A stretch of DNA of 64,000 nt from Azospirillum oryzae (GCF_008364795.1 NZ_VTTM01000002.1:62001-126000), one strand, 5' to 3'; counted from the stretch's first letter, positions 28,086 through 36,623 are shown. Translations and numbers: made by a program. Notes: generated by a model not told the origin, from the sequence alone.

Positions 28086-30229
28086 GTCCTGGCCTCCGTC
28101 CGTTCGACGAGCGCAGCCGTCGTTCCGCAATGGTCGAGCGTGCCGGCCGGGATCCCCTTCCGCAGGCGGTCGCGCACATGCTCCACCGCTGCGAAGCTGG
28201 TGAAGAATTCCAGAAGGTCGCTTTCGCTGCGGAAAACATGGCCGCGCCCCAGCCGGGACACCGTCGCGGCAACGTTGCCGCTGGCTTCCAGCGCCACCAC
28301 GTCGGCTCCCGCAGCCAACGCCTCGTGGGTGACGAAGGAAAAGGTTTCCGGCCAGACGGACGGGACCAGGACCAGATCGATGGCATGGGCCGCCAGCGAC
28401 TCCGCCATGCCGTGGCGGTCGGTGGCGGTGACGGTTACCGCGACCTCCGCCACGCCCGGCAGACCGCGGTGTAGTCCGGGTGCGGCGAAATGGTGGAACC
28501 GGTAGCTGAAGCTGCCCCGCAATGCGTCGACCAGATCCTCGAACAGGCCCCAGCCCTTGTGGAAGGTCGGGCTTCCGACGAAGGCAATCCGCACCGGTTT
28601 TCCGGGCGTCCCCAGGCCGGAGCCATCGCCGGCCGACAGCCGCAAGCCGCTCTCGACGAACCGGCAATGCTCCAGCACGTCGGTCGACAGAGCCGGCAGC
28701 CACGACCCATGGCGCCACAGGCCCAGAGCGCTGGTCGACGGCGCCAGCACATGGAAGCGGATTTCGGTGAACAGCCGCTCCATGCTGCGGAGATGGCGGC
28801 TCCGCTCCCCGCCGTGGATGCAGATGGCGCAGGCGGTGCTGTCGGGCGGCGGCGCCCCGCAGAAGGAGACATCGTTCCGCAGCAGGGTGTGATTGGCGCA
28901 GAGGGAGGAAAAATCATGCACCCAGAACCAGTTGCGGGACGATTTCACCGCGCGCTGCAGCGCGACCAGCCCGTCCACCCGGTGGCCCAGCGCGCAGTGG
29001 ACCGTGAACAGGCGGTCGAGAGCGCGGCCATCGAAGCACTTTGCGAGAGCCCAGGCGAGGTCGTCATGGTTCGATGTCCCGACATGGACGCCGTCGACCA
29101 CCACCTCCAAAAGATCCGCGCCCGGACCCTCCGGGTCGATCGACAGCACCGGAAGGCTGGGGGAAATGTGGATGTAGATGTAATCCTGTGCGTTGAAGCG
29201 CTCCTGCTCGTCCGAGATCACGATCTGCGTGCCGCCGAAGGAGCGGATGTAGCAGTCGTGGCTGACGGAGAGGACGACACCCCGGCGTCCGTGCCGCTGA
29301 GCGCCGGGGCGGATGCACGATCGCGCGGCCAGCGCTTCGGCGAGGCGCTCGCGGTGCAGGCGGGTCACGGCGTTCGGAACGGCGGCTTCGCGCCGTGTCG
29401 GCACCAGCGGAAGGCTCCGCAGGATGGCGCGCCGGCGCCCGTCATGCGGCCGGGCGCGCCGGCCCTCGGCCATGCCGGCGACGACGTAGTGCCAGAAGGG
29501 ATTGATCCCGGCTCCCGTCACATCCGGGTTCGCCGCCGCGTAATAGAGGGTGTCGAAAGCCGGGCTTGGATTCCGTCCCTCGCGCCACCCGATCTGGCAG
29601 AAATGGTGCAACAGAGCGGAATCCGATGTCCCGGTGCCGATCGCAGCAAGATCGGGATAGGTGGCCCGGTAGTAGGTGGGGTCGAAATACGGAGCGACCA
29701 CCGCGGCGATTTCTTCGGCCGTCACCTCGCCCCGGGCGTCATCCCGGTTGTCCGGCCGCGCCACCTGCACCATCTGACCGGCCGAGGGATCAGCCATCGC
29801 CATGGCGTGCCCGAAAGCGAGCGCGCGAGCGAACGGCAGTCCCATCCCACGGAAATGCTCGATGCTCTGCCGCAGCGCTTCCTCCGAAAAGGCGGTGGGC
29901 GACCGCGCCGCAGTCGGGGATCCGTCGATTCGAATCTCGACCTTTTCGGTCCAGCCATCGCCGTGCAGCACCTGAAACTCCGCCCATCCTGCGTCGATCT
30001 CCTCCCGCAAAAGTGGCAGGATCGTACATACGAAGGGCGCGAACGGGTGATTCTTGATCGAGAGAGACGCTGCATGTATGTGGTTGAACTGTCTCCGGCT
30101 CGTTTTCAGGGACAGATCTTCCAAGAAAAGTGCACCTGCGCCGTTAGAGACAAAAACTATGACCAGCCAGCCGGCGTCATCGGTAAAGCACGCCGTAACA
30201 ATTGATTTTTTGTCTCTGTTTCTCGGCAT
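28082..30229 (-). CDS. Glycosyltransferase with FDPxYY repeats (GT-B/GT4-like)
   Basis: 715 residues. Residues about 181-258 hold two copies of a repeat seen in surface-polysaccharide glycosyltransferases: YFDPTYYRATYPDL to GWREGR, then FDTLYYAAANPDV to GMAEGRR. The C-terminal 400 residues look like a GT-B enzyme, with RIAFVGSPTFHKGWGLFEDL and VLVPSVWPETFSFVTHEAL, the usual GT4 donor-binding motif. The N-terminal 110 residues are unrecognised. Start ATG 30227-30229, weak ribosome site. Its stop overlaps the start of the GT-sulfotransferase gene, so the two form one operon. Confidence 0.8.
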   Translation of the reverse strand: MPRNRDKKSIVTACFTDDAGWLVIVFVSNGAGALFLEDLSLKTSRRQFNHIHAASLSIKNHPFAPFVCTILPLLREEIDAGWAEFQVLHGDGWTEKVEIRIDGSPTAARSPTAFSEEALRQSIEHFRGMGLPFARALAFGHAMAMADPSAGQMVQVARPDNRDDARGEVTAEEIAAVVAPYFDPTYYRATYPDLAAIGTGTSDSALLHHFCQIGWREGRNPSPAFDTLYYAAANPDVTGAGINPFWHYVVAGMAEGRRARPHDGRRRAILRSLPLVPTRREAAVPNAVTRLHRERLAEALAARSCIRPGAQRHGRRGVVLSVSHDCYIRSFGGTQIVISDEQERFNAQDYIYIHISPSLPVLSIDPEGPGADLLEVVVDGVHVGTSNHDDLAWALAKCFDGRALDRLFTVHCALGHRVDGLVALQRAVKSSRNWFWVHDFSSLCANHTLLRNDVSFCGAPPPDSTACAICIHGGERSRHLRSMERLFTEIRFHVLAPSTSALGLWRHGSWLPALSTDVLEHCRFVESGLRLSAGDGSGLGTPGKPVRIAFVGSPTFHKGWGLFEDLVDALRGSFSYRFHHFAAPGLHRGLPGVAEVAVTVTATDRHGMAESLAAHAIDLVLVPSVWPETFSFVTHEALAAGADVVALEASGNVAATVSRLGRGHVFRSESDLLEFFTSFAAVEHVRDRLRKGIPAGTLDHCGTTAALVERTEART

Positions 30230-30504
30230 TTAGAGGCAAGATTCGTACGAAGGATTTTGACGCTGACCGTCTACACCGGTTAGTAACTGCATTATCACGC
30301 GTTCAAACAACACGGCAAGCGTTCTCTCCGCATTGAGCGCACCCGGGGAATGCCAGTGATGATCCGGCGCAACTGCGGGCCCGCTATTTGCGGTCAGCGG
30401 CACCCACTGCCGCAGGAAATCCGGGGCCGCCACCATATTTGACAGGACAGACGCCCTTTCTATACCGTTGGCCGAATGGCGGAACATGAGCGGGATTGCG
30501 GAGA
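30230..30504. other. Divergent intergenic region, A/T-richer
   Basis: 275 bp between the glycosyltransferase operon (minus) and the sulfotransferase (plus). An 85-codon minus-strand frame fills most of it but has no ribosome site or family features. The region should hold promoters for both directions. Confidence 0.4.
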
Positions 30505-31272
30505 ATGCGACCGGATTTCATCGGAATTGGGGCGCAGAAATCCGGGACGACCTGGATTTACGAAACTTTGTCTTCTCATCCCGACATCCGTTTCCCTGCT
30601 GGAAAGGAAATTCACTTTTGGGACGCCCGGCGGGACATGGGTGTCAGCTGGTGGTTGAGCCAATTCGGCGCCGCCCCCGACGACACCGCCGATGTACATG
30701 CGCCCAGCATCCGCACCGGCGAGATAACGCCCGCATACGCGATCATTTCCGCCGATGCGATCCGTGAGCTTTACAGCCTGTGTCCGGACCTTCGTCTGTT
30801 CTATGTGCTGCGCAACCCCATCGAGCGGGCTTGGTCCGCCGCCCGCATGGCCGTGCTTCGCGCGGAAATGACGGTGGAGGAAGCCTCTGAACAATGGTTC
30901 CTCGATCATTTCCGCTCAGCCGGCTCGAGGCGCCGTGGGGCTTATGCGGAGGCGATCCTGCGTTGGCAGTCCATATTCCCGGCAGAGCAGCTGATGATCG
31001 GACTGTTCGAAGAAATGCTGGCAGAACCAAGAGCGTTCCTATCGAAACTGTGCAAACATATCGGCGTCGACGGTCGCTTCTACGACACGATACCGGATGA
31101 AGTGTTGCGCCGACCTGTGTTTCAGGGGCCTTCTGCTTCCCTGCCTCCCCGGCTTCGCCACGCTCTTATACACCAGTACAGTGATTCGGTGGTGGCGTTG
31201 GGCCGGCTGCTGGAAACCGACTTATCGCACTGGCTGTCAGAATCGCCGTCTGATGAACCAAACCTGGGATAG
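30505..31272 (+). CDS. PAPS-dependent sulfotransferase
   Basis: 255 residues, compact sulfotransferase. GAQKSGTTWIYETL (9-22) is the 5'-phosphosulfate binding loop, and YVLRNPIERAW (100-110) is the 3'-phosphate motif. It moves sulfate from PAPS to a hydroxyl or amine, here most likely on the glycan made by the neighbouring glycosyltransferases. ATG at 30505 is preferred over a TTG three codons earlier. It is the second sulfotransferase domain in the block. No PAPS-synthesis genes (cysD/cysN/cysC-type) are in the window. Confidence 0.88.
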   Translation: MRPDFIGIGAQKSGTTWIYETLSSHPDIRFPAGKEIHFWDARRDMGVSWWLSQFGAAPDDTADVHAPSIRTGEITPAYAIISADAIRELYSLCPDLRLFYVLRNPIERAWSAARMAVLRAEMTVEEASEQWFLDHFRSAGSRRRGAYAEAILRWQSIFPAEQLMIGLFEEMLAEPRAFLSKLCKHIGVDGRFYDTIPDEVLRRPVFQGPSASLPPRLRHALIHQYSDSVVALGRLLETDLSHWLSESPSDEPNLG

Positions 31273-31591
31273 GTCACCGTCGCCATCACCGAACCGCCAG
31301 CGGAGACTGCAGCAATGCCGGCTTGACGACGACCGTCAGGTCCGTTGCATTCCTTCGTGTTGAAGTTCCAGCGTCCCGATTTGGACCGTACTGGCGGTCG
31401 CCTTGAAGTCGCCCGCAGCAGGCGACGTCGACGAGCCGTCGGTAGCCGTGGTTACGGCGGGCGACGCCGCCACCACGCGGCCATGGGTGCCTCCGGTTCG
31501 GGCATGAAAAAGCCCGCAGCCGGGATGGCGCGGGCGGAGATGAATTCGGATAGCGGCTGTTGGAGTCCGGCAACCGACATCGGAGAGCGTT
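31273..31591. other. Gene-free region after the sulfotransferase
   Basis: 319 bp. Minus-strand frames here read as protein-like in patches (for example a stretch with TVQIGTLELQ) but have no start signals and overlap the next gene. It could be a decayed gene. No terminator is evident. Confidence 0.35.
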
Positions 31592-31771
31592 ATGAGTGAC
31601 AAGCCAGCCGAAGACCAGCCTGTGCAGGGTGAGGTCAACAAGCAGGCACCAGACGTGCCGTCGATCCGCTCGGAGAAGGAGCCGAATGGGAACGGCGTAA
31701 GGCGGCCCGCCTCGGAGAAGGCCAACGACCGCGAAGGGCAGACGCGAGAGCAGGGGTACGACGAGGCGTGA
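31592..31771 (+). CDS. Small polar, disordered protein
   Basis: 59 residues (MSDKPAEDQPVQGEVNKQAP start), rich in Glu, Lys, Asp and Gln, with no hydrophobic core; likely disordered. CGGAGAG lies 6-7 nt before the ATG. It resembles small stress-type or hypothetical proteins of alphaproteobacteria but no family is recognised. The ORF ends 3 bp before a convergent 43-codon frame. Confidence 0.5.
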   Translation: MSDKPAEDQPVQGEVNKQAPDVPSIRSEKEPNGNGVRRPASEKANDREGQTREQGYDEA

Positions 31772-31774
31772 AGG

Positions 31775-31906
31775 TCAAGATGGGGTGTGTCGGAGTTCCA
31801 TGAACTCTGCCAACCGGTTGAGCCAGCCGGCGGCATTCAGCGTGTCGCCCTCGGTCCGAACGCGCTTCCTGGCGCGACCGGTGATGATCTGTCCGTAGAA
31901 CCTCAA
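31775..31906 (-). CDS. Small ORF or gene fragment, coupled to a membrane protein
   Basis: 43 codons from a TTG that overlaps the stop of the upstream membrane protein (TTGA). The C-terminal half (AAGWLNRLAEFMELRH) closely resembles the end of another frame at 32180-32232 (AGCFNRLAEFMEV, then stop). This suggests both are copies of the 3' end of one ancestral gene. It may be a fragment rather than a functional gene. No family recognised. Confidence 0.35.
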   Translation of the reverse strand: MRFYGQIITGRARKRVRTEGDTLNAAGWLNRLAEFMELRHTPS

Positions 31907-32115
31907 TGGTTAAAGAACCAAAGAAGGAAACGCAGTCCAAACACGAGGATGCCGCTGACGACGATCCCCATCAGGGCATCCGCAGCATCCATATCGGAGC
32001 CGGACCAGATCATGTAGCCGATCAGGACCAATCCAATCAGAAGGCCGATGAAGAACCACCGGAGAAGGCGGTTCTCGAGCAGGATGTCCCAGAGGGCTTC
32101 CATCAAGTCGGCCAC
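31903..32115 (-). CDS. Small two-helix membrane protein
   Basis: 70 residues with two membrane segments: about 17-36 (WFFIGLLIGLVLIGYMIW) and about 47-67 (MGIVVSGILVFGLRFLLWFF), separated by a short acidic loop (SGSDMDAADA). The GTG at 32115 is chosen because GGGGA lies 7 nt upstream; an ATG four codons later is the alternative. Function unknown. Flanked on both sides by related gene fragments. Confidence 0.62.
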   Translation of the reverse strand: MADLMEALWDILLENRLLRWFFIGLLIGLVLIGYMIWSGSDMDAADALMGIVVSGILVFGLRFLLWFFNH

Positions 32116-32179
32116 GGAATTTGTCCCCGCCAATGATCGACGGAGCGTAGCTGACGGTGCAGGAGCGGTCAAACCCGCC

Positions 32180-32232
32180 TCACACCTCCATAAACTCGGC
32201 CAGCCGATTGAAACAGCCGGCGTCGCCGCGGT
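32180..32232 (-). pseudogene. 3' gene remnant similar to the 31775-31906 frame
   Basis: On the minus strand this reads RGDAGCFNRLAEFMEV then TGA. It matches the end of the frame at 31775-31906 at protein level and over about 39 nt of DNA. No intact gene lies upstream, so it is taken as a decayed duplicate. Confidence 0.4.
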
Positions 32233-32462
32233 GATTTTGCGGTGGGGGCGCGCTGTGGTTCTGCCGCTGCCGGCTGCTGGGGGGCGAGCCTCCTGGCACC
32301 GCGGAATGTTCGACGCCGCCGGCAAGGGGCCGGTCCATTGGCAAGTGGTGTCATGATCTGCAGGTGGATGAGCGCCCGCTCGTGCCGGGTCTGCCGATCA
32401 CGCCGAGGAGAGCCAGTTCACCAAGCCAAGCAATCCTGAGACCCCGGTGAGGCCCCAGCCCC
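32233..32462. other. Gene-free region
   Basis: Nothing convincing seen. Overlapping frames on both strands lack ribosome sites. It lies just downstream (minus sense) of the RNA candidate's terminator. Confidence 0.35.
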
Positions 32463-32470
32463 TGCCCACA

Positions 32471-32630
32471 TAAAAAAACCGCCGCTAACCCATTGGATTA
32501 GCGGCGAGTTGAACAGGGAGGCTTCACGTCTGGGAGACGCTGGGTCCGAGGACCCAACCCCGGAGGGGAGACCTCCGGGACGAAACATCGGATGCTGCGT
32601 CGCAACATCCAACGGTCAAAATTTGACCAT
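32471..32630 (-). ncRNA. Candidate structured small RNA with intrinsic terminator
   Basis: Reading the minus strand, a chain of hairpins ends in a strong terminator. They are: near-palindrome GGTCAAA/TTTGACC (32614-32628); GGATG..TGCG/CGCA..CATCC (32590-32610); an 8-bp stem CCCGGAGG/CCTCCGGG with loop TCTCC (32559-32579); GGGTCC/GGACCC (32542-32555); CGTCT/AGACG (32527-32539); and the 9-bp terminator stem CGCCGCTAA (32480-32506) followed by GG and seven U's (32472-32478). CUCCC-type anti-Shine-Dalgarno motifs recur in or beside the loops. No ORF fits. The upstream LysR gene has its own terminator, so this would be a separate transcript. The 5' end is not defined. Confidence 0.55.
32472..32506 (-). 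terminator. Intrinsic terminator of the RNA candidate
   Basis: Perfect 9-bp stem (32480-32488 with 32498-32506) plus an inner CC/GG pair, followed on the minus strand by GG and seven T's. No protein gene on the minus strand ends nearby. Confidence 0.8.
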
Positions 32631-32718
32631 TCTGCTGCCAACTTTCCAGGCACAAATGTATAAATCTACCATGCAAGACGCGCATGGCTTCAAAATATCC
32701 TTAGAAGGCTAATAAAAA

Positions 32719-32774
32719 TGCCGAAATCGACGGTGCCGCTCCGGAAAGTCGGAAGGACATCGTCGATTTCGGCA
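32719..32774 (-). terminator. Terminator of the LysR gene (14-bp stem, long loop)
   Basis: TGCCGAAATCGACG (32719-32732) and its exact complement (32761-32774) with a 28-nt loop that contains a short inner TCCG/CGGA stem. On the minus strand it is followed by TTTTTATT. It lies 34 bp after the LysR stop codon. Confidence 0.65.
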
Positions 32775-32807
32775 ATTCTCTTACGCGATCACTGAAAATG
32801 TTTGGGG

Positions 32808-33701
32808 TCAGAACGGAGTTTCTGCCACTTTTTTAACCAGGAAGTCGCGGAAGACCGCGATGCGCTTGGAATGGCGCAATTCTTCGGCATAGACGAAATA
32901 GGCGTCGACCTTCGGCCCGTCGACGTCCGGCAGGATCCGGGTCACATCCTTGGAGAAGCTGTCGACCAGGAAGTCGGGCAGCGCGCCGATGCCAAGCCCG
33001 CTCTCCACCGCGCGATAGATGGCGTAGACGCTATTGACCTGCAGGATCGGCTTCCGGTTGGGCGAGGGGTCGCCCACCTCCATGATCCAGTTGACGTTCG
33101 GAATCGGCGCCCGCACGTCGGGCGGATAGGTGATCAGGTCGTGATTGTCCAGCTCGGCCGCCGTCTTGGGCGTGCCCCTTTTCTTCAGGTAGCTCTGGCT
33201 GGCATAGAGGTGGAAGCGGATCGACATCAGGTGCCGCTGGATCAGGTCCGGCTGGCGCGGCGTGTTCATGCGGATGGCGATGTCAGCCTCGCGCATCGCC
33301 AGGTCCAGCTCGTCGTCGTCGATCAGCAGCGTCAGCTGGATGTCGGGGTAGATCGACATGAATTCGTTGATGCGCGGCGTCAGCCAGGTCGATCCGAAGG
33401 CGACGGTCGTCGTCACCCGCAGCGGTCCCTTGGGATGCTCCCGGCTTTCGGTCAGCATCGCCTCGGTCATCGACAGCTTGGCGAACACGTCGCGGGCGGT
33501 GCGGTGAAGCAGCTCGCCCTGTTCGGTCAGGATCAGCCCGCGGGCGTGGCGGTGAAACAGCGGAACGCCCAGGCTTTCCTCGAGCGCGCTGATCTGGCGG
33601 CTGACCGCCGACTGGCTGAGGTTCAACGTCTCGCCGGCATGCGTGAAGCTGCCGGCTTCGGCAACCGCGTGGAATACCCGCAGCTTGTCCCAATCCATCA
33701 T
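32808..33701 (-). CDS. LysR-family transcriptional regulator
   Basis: 297 residues. N-terminal winged helix (DKLRVFHAVAEAGSFTHAGE, then LNLSQSAVSRQISALEESLG) is typical of LysR, followed by the two-lobed effector-binding domain (about 90-290). GGGACAGC precedes paired ATGs at 33701 and 33698. Targets unknown; it is not divergently paired with a gene, since the next gene upstream (DHA2 exporter) is on the same strand and 250 bp away. Confidence 0.9.
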   Translation of the reverse strand: MMDWDKLRVFHAVAEAGSFTHAGETLNLSQSAVSRQISALEESLGVPLFHRHARGLILTEQGELLHRTARDVFAKLSMTEAMLTESREHPKGPLRVTTTVAFGSTWLTPRINEFMSIYPDIQLTLLIDDDELDLAMREADIAIRMNTPRQPDLIQRHLMSIRFHLYASQSYLKKRGTPKTAAELDNHDLITYPPDVRAPIPNVNWIMEVGDPSPNRKPILQVNSVYAIYRAVESGLGIGALPDFLVDSFSKDVTRILPDVDGPKVDAYFVYAEELRHSKRIAVFRDFLVKKVAETPF

Positions 33702-33906
33702 GCTGTCCCGCCCCGATGCGCAGCCGCCCGGAGCCTCCCGTTTATCTTGAGGACGGCGCATGGCCGCCATGCATGTTTATAGCGGGAACGCGCCCGGAAC
33801 GCACGCGCTAGTAAAAGCGACTCGCACGAAAATTAATCATGATCGCCGGAATTATTCTCATCCGAAGTCACAGCGATCCGGGCATATCCGTATAATGGAT
33901 AGGGGT

Positions 33907-33950
33907 GTTTCCGATGCTCGGAAACGGGAGGGCGGCACTTCGCCCCCGTC
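33907..33950. terminator. Double hairpin after the DHA2 exporter
   Basis: GTTTCCGA/TCGGAAAC (33907-33925, 3-nt loop) directly followed by a second stem ACGGG..GGGCG with CGCCC..CCGT (33924-33950). It lies just after the exporter's stop. No clear U-tract on the minus strand, so termination is likely but unproven. Confidence 0.45.
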
Positions 33951-33954
33951 TTTG

Positions 33955-35421
33955 CTAATCCGCAGCGTCGGTCAGGGCAGCGGCCTTGACCGTCGCGCTG
34001 CGGGCGGCGTCATGCTGCGTTTCTGGGTTTGTTTCCGGGCGAGGGCTGCCGATATGCCCGCTGATCTCGTCACCGGCATCGGCGGCCAAGCGCCAGAAGG
34101 GCAGGCTGGAGGCGCAGGCCATCAGCCCCACCGTCAGGAAGGCGGGAACGAAGGTGGCGGGGGTCAGGACGCCGCCGCTCCACTGGGTGGTCAGGTGCAG
34201 CGCGGTGGCGCCGACGGCGACGCCCAGGCTCAGCGACAGCTGCTGCATCACGCTGGCCAGCGTGTTGGCGCGGCTGGTCATCGGCTGCGGCACCTCGGCA
34301 TAGCTCAGCGTGTTCATGCCGGTGAACTGCAGCGACCGGAAGAAGCCGCCCAGCAGCAGCGCGCCCAGGATCACCAGATGCGGCGTGTCGGGGCGGAAGG
34401 CGCCGTAGCTGGCCAGGATCGCGCCGCTGACCAGCGAATTGAGGGTCAGCACCAGACGGAAGCCGAAGCGCCGCAGGATCGGGCCGGCCAGCGCCTTCAT
34501 GGTCAGCGCTCCCGCCGCTCCGGCGAAGGTCAGGGCGCCCGACTCGAAGGCGGTCAGGCCGAAGCCGATCTGCAGCATCACCGGCATCAGGAAGGGCACC
34601 GCGCCGTTGCCGATGCGGAACAGCGTGCCGCCCAGCACCGAGGCGCGGTAGGTCGGCAGCCGGAACAGCGACGGATCCAGCACCGGCCGCAGCACCCGGC
34701 GGGCGTGGCGCAGATAGGCCAGCGTCGCCAGCAGCGCCACCGCCAGCAGGATGGCCACCGCGGTGGCCGGCAGCAGGTCGCGCCCGACATTCTCGAAGCC
34801 GAACATGAAGGCGGCCAGCGCGATGGCGCTCCACAGGAAACCGCGGGAGTCGAAGGGGTCGCGCTGCTCCTCCTTCAGGTTGGGGATCAGCGCCAGCACC
34901 AGCGCGATTCCGACCAGCCCGATCGGCACGTTGATGAAGAAGATCCAGCGCCAGGAGGCATAGGTGGTGATCGCGCCGCCCACCAACGGCCCCAGCGCCG
35001 GCCCGATCAGGGCCGGCAGGGTCATCCGCGCCATCGCCGTCACCAACTGGTCCTTGGGCACGGTGCGCAGCAGGATCAGCCGGCCGACCGGGACCATCAT
35101 CGCGCCGCCGATGCCCTGGAGGATGCGGGCGGCCACCAGCTCCGCCAGCCCGTTCGACAGGCCGCAGGCGATGGACCCCGCCATGAAGACGGCAATGGCG
35201 CTGGCGAAGACGGTGCGCGCGCCATAGCGGTCGGCCGCCCAGCCGCTGACCGGCAGGAACACCGCCAGCGCCAGCATGTAGGAGGTCATCGCCAGACTGA
35301 GCCGCAGCGGATCCTCGCCCATCGACTGCGCGATTCCCGGCAGCGCGGTGGCGATCACCGTCGAGTCGAGATTCTCCATGAACAGGGCGCAGGCGATGAT
35401 CAGCGGGGTGACGCGCGACAT
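33955..35421 (-). CDS. DHA2-family (EmrB/QacA-type) MFS drug exporter
   Basis: 488 residues with about 14 membrane segments, the DHA2 size. Motif A-like SGWAADRYGARTVF follows the second segment, and motif C-like LPALIGPALGPLVGGAI lies in segment 5, the antiporter signature. LDSTVIATALPGI at the start is the hallmark motif D1 of the DHA2 family. Probable proton-driven efflux of drugs or toxic metabolites at the inner membrane. No membrane-fusion partner (EmrA) is adjacent. Start ATG 35419-35421. Confidence 0.9.
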   Translation of the reverse strand: MSRVTPLIIACALFMENLDSTVIATALPGIAQSMGEDPLRLSLAMTSYMLALAVFLPVSGWAADRYGARTVFASAIAVFMAGSIACGLSNGLAELVAARILQGIGGAMMVPVGRLILLRTVPKDQLVTAMARMTLPALIGPALGPLVGGAITTYASWRWIFFINVPIGLVGIALVLALIPNLKEEQRDPFDSRGFLWSAIALAAFMFGFENVGRDLLPATAVAILLAVALLATLAYLRHARRVLRPVLDPSLFRLPTYRASVLGGTLFRIGNGAVPFLMPVMLQIGFGLTAFESGALTFAGAAGALTMKALAGPILRRFGFRLVLTLNSLVSGAILASYGAFRPDTPHLVILGALLLGGFFRSLQFTGMNTLSYAEVPQPMTSRANTLASVMQQLSLSLGVAVGATALHLTTQWSGGVLTPATFVPAFLTVGLMACASSLPFWRLAADAGDEISGHIGSPRPETNPETQHDAARSATVKAAALTDAAD

Positions 35422-35542
35422 GACGGACCGTCAGGCAGGGAGCGGAACCCTACGAATGTGAGACGTTCCGCCGCATTGACCATCGCACATGCGAAAGCCC
35501 TGCCATGCGTAAGCGCGCTCTGCCCTACGGATCAACGAGGGA

Positions 35543-36334
35543 TCAGTGCCCGGTGAACACCGGCTTCCGCTTCTCCAGGAAGGCGCGGTAACCCTCGCGG
35601 AAATCCTCGGTGCCGAAGCAGCGGTAGCATTCCGCGATCTCGGCCTCGGTCAGCGGCGCCGGGTCGGACAGGCGGCGGACATAGCGCTTGTGCAGGGTGG
35701 CGGCCAGCGGCGCGCCGGCGGCGATGCGCTGGACGGTGGCGGCGATCTCCGCCTCGAAGCCTTCGTCCGCGACGACGCGGTGGACGAGATTCTTGTCCTT
35801 GGCCTCCGCCGCACCGAAGACGCGGCCTTCCAGCAGGATCTCCAGCGCCGCCGGGCCGCCGGCGACGTCGGCGACCAGCTTGAGTTCCGTCGGTCCCATC
35901 GAGATGCCGAGCCGGCTGACCGGCACGCCGAAACGGCTGCTCTCCGAACAGACCCTGAGGTCGCAGGCCAGCGCCACCGCCAGCCCGATGCCGCAGCAGG
36001 GACCGTCGATGGCGGCCAGAACCGGGTGGCGCAAGGCGCGCAGGCCGTCCAGCCCCTCGTCCATCAGGTCGCCGTAGCTGGCGCCCTGTTCGGGGCTGTT
36101 GCGCTCGCTCTCGAACTCCGAGATGTCGGCGCCGGGGGAGAAGGTGCGGGAGCCGTTGGCGCCGGGGCCGCCGCGCATCACCACGACGCGGGTTCCCTCT
36201 TCGGCTTCAAGCGCGGTCAGGTGGCCGATCAGGGCGTGCCACATCGGCTTGTCGAAGGCGTTCAGCTTGTCCGGGTTGGACAGGGTCAGGGTCGCGACCG
36301 CTCCATCGCGGGTCAGAGTGATGGTGCCGGCCAT
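35543..36334 (-). CDS. Enoyl-CoA hydratase/isomerase family protein
   Basis: 263 residues, crotonase fold. The oxyanion-hole segments are visible (SRTFSPGADISEF and AAIDGPCCGIGLAVALACDLRV). The second catalytic Glu site lies around GISMGPTELKLV. Acts on CoA thioesters, for example in fatty-acid or amino-acid breakdown; the exact substrate is unknown and no partner genes are adjacent. GGAGAG precedes the ATG at 36332-36334. Confidence 0.9.
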   Translation of the reverse strand: MAGTITLTRDGAVATLTLSNPDKLNAFDKPMWHALIGHLTALEAEEGTRVVVMRGGPGANGSRTFSPGADISEFESERNSPEQGASYGDLMDEGLDGLRALRHPVLAAIDGPCCGIGLAVALACDLRVCSESSRFGVPVSRLGISMGPTELKLVADVAGGPAALEILLEGRVFGAAEAKDKNLVHRVVADEGFEAEIAATVQRIAAGAPLAATLHKRYVRRLSDPAPLTEAEIAECYRCFGTEDFREGYRAFLEKRKPVFTGH

Positions 36335-36471
36335 GCCGCACTCTCCATCCGTTGCCGTATGGTTGCGTACCATAGCGCGCCCCCGCCGGGACGCAAGCTG
36401 CCCGGTGCCGCAGCGCAGCAGGGGTGTGGAAGGCTGTCGCGAAAAAAGTGAGGAGAGGGTGAATTTTCCTC

Positions 36472-36499
36472 TTGCGGCGGAGGCCGCGTTTCCGTAGAA
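36472..36499 (+). promoter_or_regulatory. Likely promoter of tRNA-Gly
   Basis: TTGCGG (36472-36477) and GTAGAA (36494-36499) with a 16-bp spacer, ending 23 bp before the tRNA. The match to sigma-70 is moderate but the spacing and position fit. Confidence 0.45.
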
Positions 36500-36522
36500 A
36501 GCGGCTCCCGGACGACGGGAGC

Positions 36523-36597
36523 GCGGGCGTAGCTCAGGGGTAGAGCACAACCTTGCCAAGGTTGGGGTCGAGGGTTCGAATCCCTTCGCCCGCTCCA
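36523..36597 (+). tRNA. tRNA-Gly (anticodon GCC)
   Basis: 75 nt including an encoded CCA. Acceptor GCGGGCG pairs with CGCCCGC; U8-A9 and the D stem GCTC follow; the anticodon arm CAACC-TTGCCAA-GGTTG gives anticodon GCC; the T arm contains GGTTCGAATCC. A terminator follows 27 bp later. The flanking sequence shows no attachment-site duplication. Confidence 0.97.
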
Positions 36598-36623
36598 GTT
36601 CTCCGGTAGAGAAGCGAAGACCT

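Noticed and set aside
30230-30487. 85-codon minus-strand frame in the divergent promoter region
   Set aside because: No ribosome site, no homology features, and it occupies the space needed for two promoters.
36523-36597. tRNA-Gly as an integration site of a genomic island
   Set aside because: No integrase gene and no direct repeat of the tRNA 3' end were seen in the window.
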